Shown: positions 36,301 to 44,883 of the stretch, piece after piece
Layout: the number at the start of each line of letters is the position of its first letter
Numbering within the stretch: the first letter of the stretch is position 1
Origin: Pseudomonas guariconensis
GTDB taxonomy: Bacteria; Pseudomonadota; Gammaproteobacteria; Pseudomonadales; Pseudomonadaceae
Length of the DNA stretch: 64,000 bases
Assembly: GCF_015680235.1 (NCBI RefSeq)
Contig: NZ_JADLJL010000002.1
Location: 210,264 to 274,263, forward strand
Direction: 5' to 3'
Translations under genes and position numbers: made by a program
Notes under the pieces: model-generated
Database searches by the model: none
What the model was told of the DNA's origin: nothing
What the model saw: the letters and a program-made list of their open reading frames with translations, nothing else

Positions 36301-38455
36301 GCCTCTGGACAGCGTCAGCATCACCTACCCGCGGCAACTGACCCCGGCCCAGGTGGAACGTATGCGGGAAATCTACCCCGCGACGCTACCGGCCGGTGTG
36401 ATCAAGGAAACCGCCGACAGCCAGCAATACGACTGTTGGATGAACCTGACACGCAGTCGTGTCCACCACCTTTCGGCAGGTCATGATTTTGTCGTTGGCT
36501 TGCCGCAGGATACCCGCACCGATGTGGTCTGGTGGGGCACCGGCCACCCGAACGGCAACCCCGAAGGTCGCGAAAACCGGCGCATCCCAACAGGAGGGTT
36601 CACAGCCGACAACCTGCAATTGGCGCAACTGCTGGCAGAACCGGGCTCGTTGGTGTTCGACGGTTATACGAAGACCCGCTGGCGGGACAGTGCCGGTACC
36701 GCGCTGCGGGATACCCCCACGCGCCAGGGCCTGGTTGCCTGGACCGAAACCGCCCTGCTGGACGACCTGGACCTGCAGGTGTTCGGCCCGATGTTGGACC
36801 AGACCTTGGCCGATCTGGTCGATGCCTGTCTCGACGATGCCACAGGTTCGATCGACCCTGCCGTGCCGAGTCGCTTGCGCCTGCGTGTTCAAGAGCACGT
36901 GACGCCTGACGCTTTCTTCCAGGCGTTCATGGCGTTTTCCCTGCAACAGGAGCAACTGCCCACGGGTGACGGCCGCCTGCGCGAGGCAACCGTGCAAGCC
37001 TTGCAAGCGGCATTGAGGGAAAAGAAGAGCGGGCCGCGGACGATCGCAGCCGACGCGTTATGGGCCGCGCTGGGAGCCAGCGATACGCCAGGGGGCATTC
37101 CTCGCGATCAACTGCGCTCGGCCGTGCAGGCTTATGCCGACCAGCACCCCCATGACGACGAAGCGCTGCTTGCCCTGAAACAGGCGCTCGTTGCCCAGGC
37201 CATCACGCCGGACCTGCTCTATTGGCAGGTCTTGTCTACGGCGCTGGACAATGAAGGCAGGCAACAGGCTGCCCTGGCGCCATTGGCGCACGTACTTGGC
37301 CAGCGTGTACAGGCTGACAACCTCGAGGCATTGCTCGAGCGTGGGGGCTACAAGCCGCTGACGGTTCCCCATGCACCGGCCGTCACGAATGTCTGGGGTG
37401 GAGTGCAGAACATTACGACGTACCATGGCCAGTCCGCTTTCTGCGTGGCCAAATGCGTGCGCGAGAGTGAGCTGCTACCTGAAACCGCTTTGACATATTC
37501 GCCTCATTACCTCTCGGTGAGTGGCGCTACCGACGGTTTCAGCTTCGCCTCGCAGATTGTCGCGACCGATTGGCGTTTTCTACGCCCGATACGCATCAAG
37601 GACAGCAACGACAACATCACCGAAGTGGCGCTGGATGCGTTGGGGCGTGTGCGATACAGCCGTTTCCATGGGACCGAGACGCCGGTTGGCGAACGTGGTG
37701 CCGTCCCGGTCGGCTATTTGAGCCCGGTCGATGACTTCACCCCGCCTGCAACCGTGGAGGATGCGGTCGCATTGAGTCGCGCGGGTACGACCTTGCCCGT
37801 CCACGAAGCGTTCACCTACATCACCGACAGTTGGATGCCGTTGACAGTATGTGCCGACGGCCAGCTCGCCGGGCAGCGCTGCGGGGCATTGGCCCGGGCA
37901 CGGCAGGATGCACGATTGATGCGGGATGCAATCATCCCGCCAGAGATCATGACCGCGCGTACGCCGCCCTGTGTCGTCGCTGTCCTGACCGACCGCTACG
38001 ACGATGACCCGCTCCAGAAGGTGCGGCTGCAGGTGAGGTTGCAGGGTGGCGGGCAAGTGCTACAAACGGCCATCCTGGACGACCCTGGAGAGGCATTCGT
38101 GCGCACCGCCGAGGGGGCGCTGCAAACCGATACCGACGGCAAAGCCGTCACCACGAAGGCGGACCCCCGCTGGGCAGTGAACGGCCAGACCGAGTTCGAC
38201 AACAAGGGCAACCCGGTACGGGTGTGGCTGGCCTATCACCTCGACGATTGGCGCTGGGTCCGGGACGATAGCGCCCGGGAAGGTCTCTATGCCCATACCC
38301 ACCTCTACGACGCGTTGGGGCGCGAGTACAAGGTGCTGACCGCCGCCGGGTATGAACGTCGGGTGCAGGTATTCCCATGGTTCACGGTGTCGGAGGATGA
38401 AAACGATACCTGGTCAGACGTCATGGCACGTCATGCACAGGAGGACGCGCCATGA
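33320..38455 (+). CDS. TcB-type insecticidal toxin component, second copy with an insertion
   Basis: A 1711-residue homologue of the preceding TcB, colinear over the SpvB domain (LPKGGGTLGGSAGALSVGG, FGMGWQLSLPAIRLRTQHGVPRY), VCBS-like repeats and middle domains (NDNITEVALDALGRVRYSRFHGTE). It is ~250 residues longer. Most of the excess is one block at about residues 1165-1335 (nt 36810-37325), between LDLQVFGPMLDQTLADL and NLEALLERGGY, where the first copy goes straight through. The block is helical and Ala/Gln/Leu-rich and of no recognised family. Translational coupling on both sides: ATG 33320 overlaps the first TcB stop, and the stop overlaps the tccC start at 38452. Confidence 0.92.
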   Translation: MMSETNQAVAQENPFFTPPSLPKGGGTLGGSAGALSVGGPDGGAGWQIPLPVSAAPARGLAPELALAYSNGSGNGVFGMGWQLSLPAIRLRTQHGVPRYDGTDRLNGPSGDELLRTQDAVRTETRLPFADTDSGTYTVTRYQDRFSGLNSRIECWQEAGTDGAVARTFWIDFTPDGGLALYGWSPDARLADPQDPSRVAEWRIEETVTARGEHILWRWRQEDNAGCSVQELADHPHVAGLYPDTLYWMNRTPALHFLRPGMGPADAWENEWLALLVFDYGERGTLADQAPPLATTATWPARDDALSLRRYGFEVRTRRLCHDILLWHRTAMMADAASQDATAQLVSRLHLTYETSTLLTQLCAAQTLAYEANGTAVSFPPVEFALSEPPEVLPDATQWQPVFALDGFSHESWQMADLYGEGIPGLLYQDDGAWWYRAPVRDGEGTASRLAPGYAGLFDAPLDDRITWAAATPLHRLPFGGRAQLADLDGNGQPELIMALHGMRGSFTLQPDGHWGGFKPFARFPVEFDHPAALQADLTGTGLADLVMIGPASVRLWPSAGTGGWAPEKTVAHPGRSLPQPSSDGTRLVAISDITGGGLSDLVEVTADGVTAWPSLGHGRFGNPLSLPGFSLQLLRVKDGSALAFEPNRIYLADTDGTGVADLLVIGRRGIHVFSNQSGNAFRYKGVIPPPADVTPDATWRLQVADVRGLGMGSLVLTVPHMKPRSWVLNFAAIRPWLLTTVVDNVGGRTELTYRSSAQGWLDEKAALQAAGKTAVSYLPFPVHTVCTVTQVNEITGLVLGSETRYLGGVWDGREREFAGFRCVVQTDRNSRSEADAVARAAVVSPPVRTCTWFYTGTEAVDSKPLEQAREEIDKAFSKGQIRFTAWQDGADKPEEPGANAERRRKLYRAVRGQVMRTEVYGEDDHPAAAVPYSISRQRLQVRAYDSLGRDGKPDRDNPITQVTVLEALSLACERVASDPVVSQTIVLAQDLHGVPLDSVSITYPRQLTPAQVERMREIYPATLPAGVIKETADSQQYDCWMNLTRSRVHHLSAGHDFVVGLPQDTRTDVVWWGTGHPNGNPEGRENRRIPTGGFTADNLQLAQLLAEPGSLVFDGYTKTRWRDSAGTALRDTPTRQGLVAWTETALLDDLDLQVFGPMLDQTLADLVDACLDDATGSIDPAVPSRLRLRVQEHVTPDAFFQAFMAFSLQQEQLPTGDGRLREATVQALQAALREKKSGPRTIAADALWAALGASDTPGGIPRDQLRSAVQAYADQHPHDDEALLALKQALVAQAITPDLLYWQVLSTALDNEGRQQAALAPLAHVLGQRVQADNLEALLERGGYKPLTVPHAPAVTNVWGGVQNITTYHGQSAFCVAKCVRESELLPETALTYSPHYLSVSGATDGFSFASQIVATDWRFLRPIRIKDSNDNITEVALDALGRVRYSRFHGTETPVGERGAVPVGYLSPVDDFTPPATVEDAVALSRAGTTLPVHEAFTYITDSWMPLTVCADGQLAGQRCGALARARQDARLMRDAIIPPEIMTARTPPCVVAVLTDRYDDDPLQKVRLQVRLQGGGQVLQTAILDDPGEAFVRTAEGALQTDTDGKAVTTKADPRWAVNGQTEFDNKGNPVRVWLAYHLDDWRWVRDDSAREGLYAHTHLYDALGREYKVLTAAGYERRVQVFPWFTVSEDENDTWSDVMARHAQEDAP

Positions 38456-41358
38456 GCCTGGGGAATGGAATGGCTACTTTGCACGCAACCACCCCGGTGG
38501 TAATGGCGCCTTTTCGGACCTTGGCTTTTCTGCGCACACCCTCGGCCCCCGAGGCGCCGGCGCGAGTATTGGTCAGCCGCACGGTCACCCACCGGTTCAG
38601 CCGCAGCACACGGCTGTTCGGTGCCCGAGCGTTGAACAACGCTGCCACGGGTAATGCCGATGCGGTCACGGTGTCGGGGCTGGCCGGTCAACCGCTGTGC
38701 CTGCACACCGCCGATGGCGACGCCGCGTTCACGCTGCCCGACGTGGCAGGCCGTCCTTTGTGGGCGCGCAATGCCCAGGGTACTGGTTCCACGCATGCCT
38801 ACGAGGCGGCTGGCACTGGCGGCAGGCCGCTGTCGCTGACCGAAACAGCGCTAGGCGCGCCGGCTGCGCGTGTGCGCGAGCAGTATGCGTATGCGCCGCT
38901 GGGCGAGGCGCAATGGCAGGCGCTGAACCTGGCTGGGAGCCAGGTGGAGCTGCGCAATAACGCAGGCATCAGCCGGCCGCTGAGCGTTTCGCTGACAGGC
39001 CAGCCGCTGGCCAGCGAACAGCGCTTGCTCAAGCCTGAGATCGAGGCCCCGGACTGGGCGACGACCACGCAGGACGATACCGAAGCGCCCTTGCGTCTTG
39101 CCAGCACCTACGACGCGACCGGCGCGCCGCTGGCGATGACCAATGCGGCCGGCGTCACCTCGATCACCGAATACGCCATCAACGGCGCGGTGGCCGAGAC
39201 GCGTCTGGCCTACATGGAGCAGGGCCGTGCCAAGGATGCTGTCACCCTGAAGGACATCCAGTACCGGGCCGACGGTGTGGTGTTGTCGCAAACGGCGGGC
39301 AACGGTGTCATCGAGCGCTATGAATACGACCCCAGGACCCAGCTTCTGAGCCGGCACCTGACCGAGCGTCCGGCGGGCCATCCGCAGGGGCCGCTGGTCA
39401 TCAGCGATCTGCATTACCGTTATGACCGGGTGGGCAACATTCTCAGCCTGGAGGACAAGGGCGCGGATCCTGAGTGGCACAACAACCAACAGGCCACCGG
39501 GCTACGCGAATACACCTACGACACCCTGTACCGACTCACCAGCGCCACAGGCCGGGAACGTACGCCGGTGTCCCGTTACTACACCGCCGAGGCTTCATCG
39601 GGCGGCGTCTGGGCGCCTTACAGCGAGCAGTACATCTACGACGATGGCAACAACCTGACGAGGATCCGCCATGTCGGCGGTGCCGGTAACCGCACCCGGG
39701 AACTGAACGTCTCCGAAGGCAGCAACCGGGCGATGGTGAAGGACCACAGCCTGACACCGGAAACCGGCTTCCTGGCCGGAGGCCTGCAAAAGCAGCTGGC
39801 CGACGGCAGGGCGCTGCAATGGTTGGCCGACAACCAGCTCGGCAAGGTGACCCCCGTCAGCCGCGTTGCTGGCGATGACGACAGCGAGCGCTACCACTAC
39901 GCCGACGGCGGCACCCGCACCCGCAAGGTCCATACGGTGCAGGTCAGCGCTGCGATGCAGACCACGCTCACGACCTATGCCGGCGGTTGCGAAATTCGCC
40001 AGCGGTGGCTGGCAGGGCAAGACGCGCCGCAAAAGCACATCGTTATCACCGAGGCGGGCGGCGTACGCGTCGTGGAGGACCGGCTCACCGGTACGGCCCA
40101 TCTGCGCTACCGCTTCGCCGATCATCTGGACAGCGTAGGCGGTGAGACGGATGCCTCGGGCAAGCTCATTTCCCGGGAGGAATACGCACCGTATGGCGGC
40201 ACGGTGGGGCGTGACGAGGCAGCCGGGGAAGTCAGCAACCTGACCCAACGGACGTTGCGTTATTCAGGCAAGGAGCAGGATGCGACCGGATTGTATTACT
40301 ACGGTTGGCGCTATTACCAACCCGACGTGGGAAGGTGGTTGAGCGCCGACCCGGATGGGCTCGTAGAGTGGATTAACCTGTATTGTTTCTGCCAGAACAA
40401 TTCGCTTAACCGAGTTGATAAAGATGGGAGGAACTCCAACCGGCTCAATGAAATCTATGAAAAGTATAAATTGGGCGGCGAGCAGAAGTTGTTTGTAGAA
40501 AGTACCTATGGTGTAGCCTTGGAGGTGTTGGCTACTACGCTCGGCAAACGCACAGACCGAGAGGGGATGGGGACGGCTTATGAAAGTGCCAAAGACCAGG
40601 TCCAGAGGGGCTTGGATATTGGCGGATTAAAGCAGGAAGGCCTGTCGGGGAAGATTGTGTATGCTGCACTGGTTCAGCACAGGACCAATAACATAAGGAA
40701 GCAGTCGGCTGATCGAAAAGAGGTTGCGGGCAAGGAGGTTCCAGATATCAGCAACTTTTTGGCTATTTACAGTGCCAATGCTGGGCACTCGGAAATAAAT
40801 GCCAGTATGCGTGGTGGACGTACGATCTCGCTTAATATGCATTCGGTGGTCAGTGAGCTTGAACGGCGGCATGAAGAGGAATTCAAAGGGCCTCATGGAC
40901 AAAACCTGAAGCTAAATCTTCAAGCCGCTGGTAACACGCTCTCGACGAAAATCGATGACTATAAAGCGACGCTCTATCGGCAGGGTAACCGTACACTCAA
41001 GACGTATTACCGAGGTCAGGGCATGTCCGACGCAGCGCTGAAAGCCTTCAAGGTGGCAGTGGATACCGGTCAGGTAGTGCATTCGGAGAGTTTTTTATCG
41101 GTTTCCAGCAGTCCTCAGGTAGCTGATACGTTCGAGAGGCGCGCGACTGAAAGCAATAAGGTTACTTTTATAATTGAAGGGTTTAGTGCGCGGGGGGGCT
41201 ATTCTAGGTTGGGCGTGAGCAAAGAATCGGAAAGCCTCTTCTCACCTCATGCGGACTTCCAAGTGATGAAAGTCGCCCGGCATAGCCAGGGTGGGCATAA
41301 TATCTATTTAGAAGAAGTTCGTGGCTATCGAGGGCGGTCGAGACCGATGTATTATTGA
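38452..41358 (+). CDS. tccC: TccC-type RHS toxin with ADP-ribosyltransferase-like tip
   Basis: A 968-residue protein. Residues ~1-660 are the RHS/YD-repeat shell (YEYDPRTQLLSRHLTERP, YTYDTLYRLTSATGRE) ending in the core RYSGKEQDATGLYYYGWRYY and DVGRWLSADPDGLVEWINLY, where TcC proteins self-cleave. The ~300-residue tip carries the R-S-E signature of arginine/Thr/Gln-type mono-ADP-ribosyltransferases: Arg854 in TYYRGQG, F881-L-S883-V-S885 as the STS strand, and E925-S-E927 followed by SLFSPHADFQV. Photorhabdus TccC3 and TccC5 tips have the same activity on actin and Rho; the target here is unknown. The tip is clearly more AT-rich than the shell. Last gene of the TcB-TcB-TccC operon. Confidence 0.92.
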   Translation: MSLGNGMATLHATTPVVMAPFRTLAFLRTPSAPEAPARVLVSRTVTHRFSRSTRLFGARALNNAATGNADAVTVSGLAGQPLCLHTADGDAAFTLPDVAGRPLWARNAQGTGSTHAYEAAGTGGRPLSLTETALGAPAARVREQYAYAPLGEAQWQALNLAGSQVELRNNAGISRPLSVSLTGQPLASEQRLLKPEIEAPDWATTTQDDTEAPLRLASTYDATGAPLAMTNAAGVTSITEYAINGAVAETRLAYMEQGRAKDAVTLKDIQYRADGVVLSQTAGNGVIERYEYDPRTQLLSRHLTERPAGHPQGPLVISDLHYRYDRVGNILSLEDKGADPEWHNNQQATGLREYTYDTLYRLTSATGRERTPVSRYYTAEASSGGVWAPYSEQYIYDDGNNLTRIRHVGGAGNRTRELNVSEGSNRAMVKDHSLTPETGFLAGGLQKQLADGRALQWLADNQLGKVTPVSRVAGDDDSERYHYADGGTRTRKVHTVQVSAAMQTTLTTYAGGCEIRQRWLAGQDAPQKHIVITEAGGVRVVEDRLTGTAHLRYRFADHLDSVGGETDASGKLISREEYAPYGGTVGRDEAAGEVSNLTQRTLRYSGKEQDATGLYYYGWRYYQPDVGRWLSADPDGLVEWINLYCFCQNNSLNRVDKDGRNSNRLNEIYEKYKLGGEQKLFVESTYGVALEVLATTLGKRTDREGMGTAYESAKDQVQRGLDIGGLKQEGLSGKIVYAALVQHRTNNIRKQSADRKEVAGKEVPDISNFLAIYSANAGHSEINASMRGGRTISLNMHSVVSELERRHEEEFKGPHGQNLKLNLQAAGNTLSTKIDDYKATLYRQGNRTLKTYYRGQGMSDAALKAFKVAVDTGQVVHSESFLSVSSSPQVADTFERRATESNKVTFIIEGFSARGGYSRLGVSKESESLFSPHADFQVMKVARHSQGGHNIYLEEVRGYRGRSRPMYY

Positions 41359-41372
41359 ACGCGAAGTTGACC

Positions 41373-41984
41373 TCAACGCGCCAGCGCCTGGTTAGGCCTA
41401 TAGAAGAGGAAATGCCGCGTCTCGGCCGTTTTTCGATAGGCCTTGGCCCACGCCGGCCGCACCCTGCGGTCATGGAAATACAACGCGCCACCCGTAGGGT
41501 CCTCGAGCTGTTGATTGAGGGCCTTGCGGGCGATTTCCTTGGCCATGGCGTAACGCTGTGCTTCCTCGACCTGGTCCGGTCGGCCATCGCACCACCAGGA
41601 AAACTGGCAAGCCTTGCTTTCGACCCCCTGCTTGACCACCCCACAGATCGTGTCCGGAAAACCATCGCGGCCGAGGCGGTTGAGCACCACGTTGGCGACC
41701 GCGCTCATGTCCTCGCGGTCGCCACCCTTGGCTTCCCAGTAGATCGTGCGGGCAAGGCAGGTGATGCTGTCGTCCAGCGGGGACTGGCCAGCAGGGTCCA
41801 CCGCTTTCACCTCGCTGGGCGTCAGGGTTTCTTTCTTCTTGGGGGGTGGCGCTTCTTCGACCACCTTTTCTTCCAACACCTGGGCTTTGTCTTCGGCCAC
41901 GACGGCCTTGGTCGGGCCAGCCGCGTGCAACGAGCCTGCGAGCAGGGCCAGGGTCAGGCCGAACACCAGCGGCAATGGGCGCAT
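41373..41984 (-). CDS. SleB/CwlJ-type cell wall hydrolase
   Basis: A 203-residue protein with a signal peptide (PLPLVFGLTLALLAGSLHA), a Pro/Lys/Glu-rich linker and a Hydrolase_2 domain: ITCLARTIYWEAKGGDREDMSAVANVVLNRL with the catalytic Glu in YWEAKG, CQFSWWCDG and ALYFHDRRVRPAW. It is a muramidase-type peptidoglycan hydrolase (lytic transglycosylase family). It is convergent with tccC, with only 14 bases between the stops. Confidence 0.9.
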   Translation of the reverse strand: MRPLPLVFGLTLALLAGSLHAAGPTKAVVAEDKAQVLEEKVVEEAPPPKKKETLTPSEVKAVDPAGQSPLDDSITCLARTIYWEAKGGDREDMSAVANVVLNRLGRDGFPDTICGVVKQGVESKACQFSWWCDGRPDQVEEAQRYAMAKEIARKALNQQLEDPTGGALYFHDRRVRPAWAKAYRKTAETRHFLFYRPNQALAR

Positions 41985-42032
41985 GGTCGAGTTACCGGAG
42001 TGTGAGCTGGCTCACAGTCTAGCGCAGCGGGT

Positions 42033-42950
42033 TCAACCCAGCGTCAGGCTCAGTACCAGCGGCAGGGTGATGGCCGCCCCGACCGTCTGCAAGGCGATGA
42101 TGGTGGCCATCAGCGGGGCGTTGCCACCCATCTGCCGGGCCATCACATAGGACGACGAGGCGGTCGGTAGGGCCTGGAACAGCACGGCTACCACCGCGGC
42201 CTGGCCCCCCAGGCCGAACAGGCGGCACAAGCCCCAGGTCGCCAGCGGCATGACCAGGAACTTGAACACGCAAGCCGCTACCAATGGCCGTACCTGGTGG
42301 CCCGGCCGCGCCCCGCCCAGTGCGGCGCCTACACACAAGAGCCCCAAGGGCAGGGCAGCTTGGCCCAGTGCCTTCACGGTAGGCGCCAGGCCCGCTGGCA
42401 GGCCCAGGCCGGTCACGCGCAGCAATAGGCCGCCGGCGCAGCCGACGATCAACGGGTTGGCAAAGATCGCTCGCAACACCGTGAGCGGCGAGCTGTGGCG
42501 GGCACTGAAGCGGGCGAATACCAGCACGCAGAGCAAGTTGACCAACGGCACGATCGCGGCATTGGCCACCGCCGCCAAGGCGATGCCCGCGCTGCCGTAG
42601 ATACCGGCAGCCAGCGTGGCCCCGATGTAGTTGTTGAATCGCACGCCGCCCTGGAACACCGAGGTGAAGTCGGCGCCATCATGGTTCGCCGCGCCTTGGT
42701 AGAGCACCAGCAACAAGCCGCCGAGCAAGGTCGAGAGCATCAACACACCGACCATGCCCCAGATCGGCACGCCATCGAGGTTGGCGGTGGCCAGGCCGTG
42801 GAGGAACAGCGAGGGCAGCAGGACGTAATAGCTCAGGCGTTCGGCACCGGGCCAGAAGGTTTCGGCAAGGAAGCCACGTACCCGCAGCAGGGTGCCCAGG
42901 GCGATCAGCAGGATGATGGGGAGCAGGGTGGTGAGCAGCAGGTGCAGCAT
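42033..42950 (-). CDS. AEC family transporter
   Basis: A 305-residue inner-membrane protein with about ten hydrophobic helices in two similar halves, as in the auxin efflux carrier/malonate permease family. The first helix is LLLTTLLPIILLIALGTLL; NYIGATLAAGIYGSAGIAL and the QALPTASSSYVMARQMGG motif of the last part are typical. The substrate is probably an organic acid or amino acid and cannot be told from sequence. Confidence 0.87.
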   Translation of the reverse strand: MLHLLLTTLLPIILLIALGTLLRVRGFLAETFWPGAERLSYYVLLPSLFLHGLATANLDGVPIWGMVGVLMLSTLLGGLLLVLYQGAANHDGADFTSVFQGGVRFNNYIGATLAAGIYGSAGIALAAVANAAIVPLVNLLCVLVFARFSARHSSPLTVLRAIFANPLIVGCAGGLLLRVTGLGLPAGLAPTVKALGQAALPLGLLCVGAALGGARPGHQVRPLVAACVFKFLVMPLATWGLCRLFGLGGQAAVVAVLFQALPTASSSYVMARQMGGNAPLMATIIALQTVGAAITLPLVLSLTLG

Positions 42951-42998
42951 CGGGGCGGTCCGTCGTCGGGTACCGGCATAGCCTAGCTGCGCTAGTCA

Positions 42999-43022
42999 GC
43001 AGAAAAAAACGTTGTTTTCTGC
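42999..43022. promoter_or_regulatory. inverted repeat upstream of the AEC gene
   Basis: GCAGAAAA and TTTTCTGC separated by 8 bases, centred about 60 bases before the AEC start codon on the minus strand. It is AT-rich in a GC-rich setting and could be an operator. Confidence 0.3.
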
Positions 43023-43110
43023 AGTTACTGTTGAGAAAAAATGCATGTTCGGTGTGGCGCCATCGCGGGGCAGGCTGGAGCGCCGTCCCGCGATGGCCGT
43101 AACGCTTCTA

Positions 43111-43428
43111 TCAGGCTGTCCGCACCTGAGGCCCTTTCACCTGTTGCAATTCCAGCCCATCGAGCAGCGCCTCTACCAGCGCCTTGCTGGCATCCAGTGC
43201 ATGGTCGTTACCCAGCAACAGGTCATGGCACGTTCCGTTGGCCAGTTGCAAGGCTTTCAGATTGCTGGCGGCCGCACCCTTGAGCAGGGTGGAGAGATGA
43301 ACGAGGGCGTCTTCGAGTTCGACACCGCCGGAAACGGTGAACAACGGCGGATGGCTGTGCTCGCAGCTACCGAACAGGGCGGGTGCCGTCGCGCTGCGGC
43401 GTGGTGGGTCGGGGATGGCTTTCGTCAT
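43111..43428 (-). CDS. DUF3077 family protein
   Basis: A 105-residue protein with the DUF3077 core LFTVSGGVELEDALVHLSTLLKGAAASNLKA and a second helix ALDASKALVEALLDGLE. Common in P. putida-group genomes; function unknown. AGGAG lies 7 bases before ATG 43428; the longer frame to 43473 is not needed. Confidence 0.75.
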   Translation of the reverse strand: MTKAIPDPPRRSATAPALFGSCEHSHPPLFTVSGGVELEDALVHLSTLLKGAAASNLKALQLANGTCHDLLLGNDHALDASKALVEALLDGLELQQVKGPQVRTA

Positions 43429-43779
43429 TGTGTCGCTCCTTGATTCAATGGAGCCGCCACTCAACGTGACCAAACGAATGGGTGGCGACTGTACGCGGGT
43501 TGGTCAACCGGGAATCAAGGAAACCGGCGCGCACGAATGCGCCCCACGCACAGCCGCCATAACACGAGACAGCCAGGCACCAAAAAGCGCCAACCGAATC
43601 GCATTGTGGGCGCTTGTGCGCCTTGATTAATCGCAGGTGACCAAACCCGGCTGCTGGATTTACAGCAGCGCGCAAAGGGTACCGGCCCAGGGGAAGCGTT
43701 TCAAGGCTCGTGCATGTCCAGATACATTTGCAGGCCGCTGCACAGCCCAATCGCCGGCAAACCGGTATAACCTTTGATT

Positions 43780-44010
43780 TTGCGAGCTGTGTGGGAGCGG
43801 GCTTGCAGAATCAAATAGTTAAGCAGTTACCGCGCCGCCTCCCCCTGTGGGAGCGGGCTTGTCCGCGATCAAGGGCGAAGCCCTTGCCAGGCGACAGTGA
43901 TATCGGGTCCGGCCTAATCGCGGGACAAGCCCGCTCCCACAAAGGACCTGCAAAATCAAATAGTTATGCGTTGTTCTATGAGGGCGGGCTTGCCCCGCGA
44001 TGGGCCGCGT
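43780..44010. repeat. cluster of four REP elements with shared AT-rich tract
   Basis: A partial REP at 43790-43806, full ones at 43846-43870 and 43917-43941 (opposite orientation), and one at 43977-44003. The 25-base AT-rich tract is at 43951-43975 and a shortened copy at about 43806-43823. They fill most of the gap 43429-44019; nothing else was seen there. Confidence 0.85.
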
Positions 44011-44019
44011 AGCGGCCCC

Positions 44020-44883
44020 TCACGCCTCCAACGCCATTCTCAAGACCGCACTCAAATGCCGCCGCTGGCTCTTCTCATGCTCCAGCAGCACCACCCTGCG
44101 TACCAGCTGCGGTTCGCCAAACGGCAGGCGCATGGCCGGCGGCAAACGTTCGAGATCGTCATCGGCCATGGGAATGATCGCCACCCCCAACCCCATGGCC
44201 GCCATGCGCGCCAAGGCTTCCTGGCTGTCCAGCTCCATTTGCTCGCTGACCTGCAAGCGCTGCTGGCGCAGCTCCTGCTCGATCTGCCGCCCCGCCCAGG
44301 CACGCTTGTCGAAGCGTAGGAACGGCTGGCTGGCCAGCAGTTGCGCCAGGCTTTGGCCAGCAAGCTCGGGGCTGGCGATGGCCCAGAAGCGGTCCTCGAA
44401 CAACGGTGTGTAGTGCAGGCTCTGAGGGTAGGGCGGCACCGGCTCGGTGGTGATCGCCGCATCGAGTTCGCCATCCTCGACCCGGCGCGCCAGTTCCGCC
44501 GACATGCCGGAAAACACGCTGACATGCAGCTCCGGATGATGGGTTTTGATCCATACCAGCGCCTTGGGCAGGCGCCGAGCCAATACGGTATGGATCGCAC
44601 CGATGCGCAGCCGCCCGCGCAAGCTGGGCCCGCAGGCCAAGGTGTCGGCCAGCTCGTCATAGGCGGCGAGGATGGTCTCGGCGCGTGCCACGGCCAGTTG
44701 CCCCGCCTCGGTCAATACCACCTGGCGACGGCTGCGGTCGAACAGCGTGACGTGCAATTCGTCTTCCAGGGTCTTGATGTGCAGGCTCACCGCCGAGGGT
44801 GTGAGGCTGAGCAGGTCGGCGGCGCGGGCGAAGGTGCCATGGCGGGCGATGGTCACCAGGGTACGCAGGGCTTTGAGGGACAC
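44020..44883 (-). CDS. LysR-type transcriptional regulator
   Basis: A 287-residue regulator with an N-terminal winged helix (LKALRTLVTIARHGTFARAADLLSLTPSAVSLHIKTLEDELHVTLFDRSRRQVVLTEAG) and a LysR substrate-binding domain. GTG 44883 (VSLKALRTL) is preferred: GGAG lies 7-8 bases upstream and the protein then begins as LysR proteins normally do. The longer frame to 44949 adds 22 atypical residues. The target is unknown; the nearest gene upstream is the divergent tccC at 45205. Confidence 0.9.
   Translation of the reverse strand: MSLKALRTLVTIARHGTFARAADLLSLTPSAVSLHIKTLEDELHVTLFDRSRRQVVLTEAGQLAVARAETILAAYDELADTLACGPSLRGRLRIGAIHTVLARRLPKALVWIKTHHPELHVSVFSGMSAELARRVEDGELDAAITTEPVPPYPQSLHYTPLFEDRFWAIASPELAGQSLAQLLASQPFLRFDKRAWAGRQIEQELRQQRLQVSEQMELDSQEALARMAAMGLGVAIIPMADDDLERLPPAMRLPFGEPQLVRRVVLLEHEKSQRRHLSAVLRMALEA

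Noticed and set aside
43012..43443. 143-codon plus-strand frame opposite the DUF3077 gene
   Set aside because: The minus strand has a ribosome site and a recognised family; the plus frame has neither.
5771..44003. Repeated palindromes as a possible CRISPR array
   Set aside because: Units are scattered in intergenic gaps, alternate in orientation, and are not separated by uniform spacers; they are REP elements.
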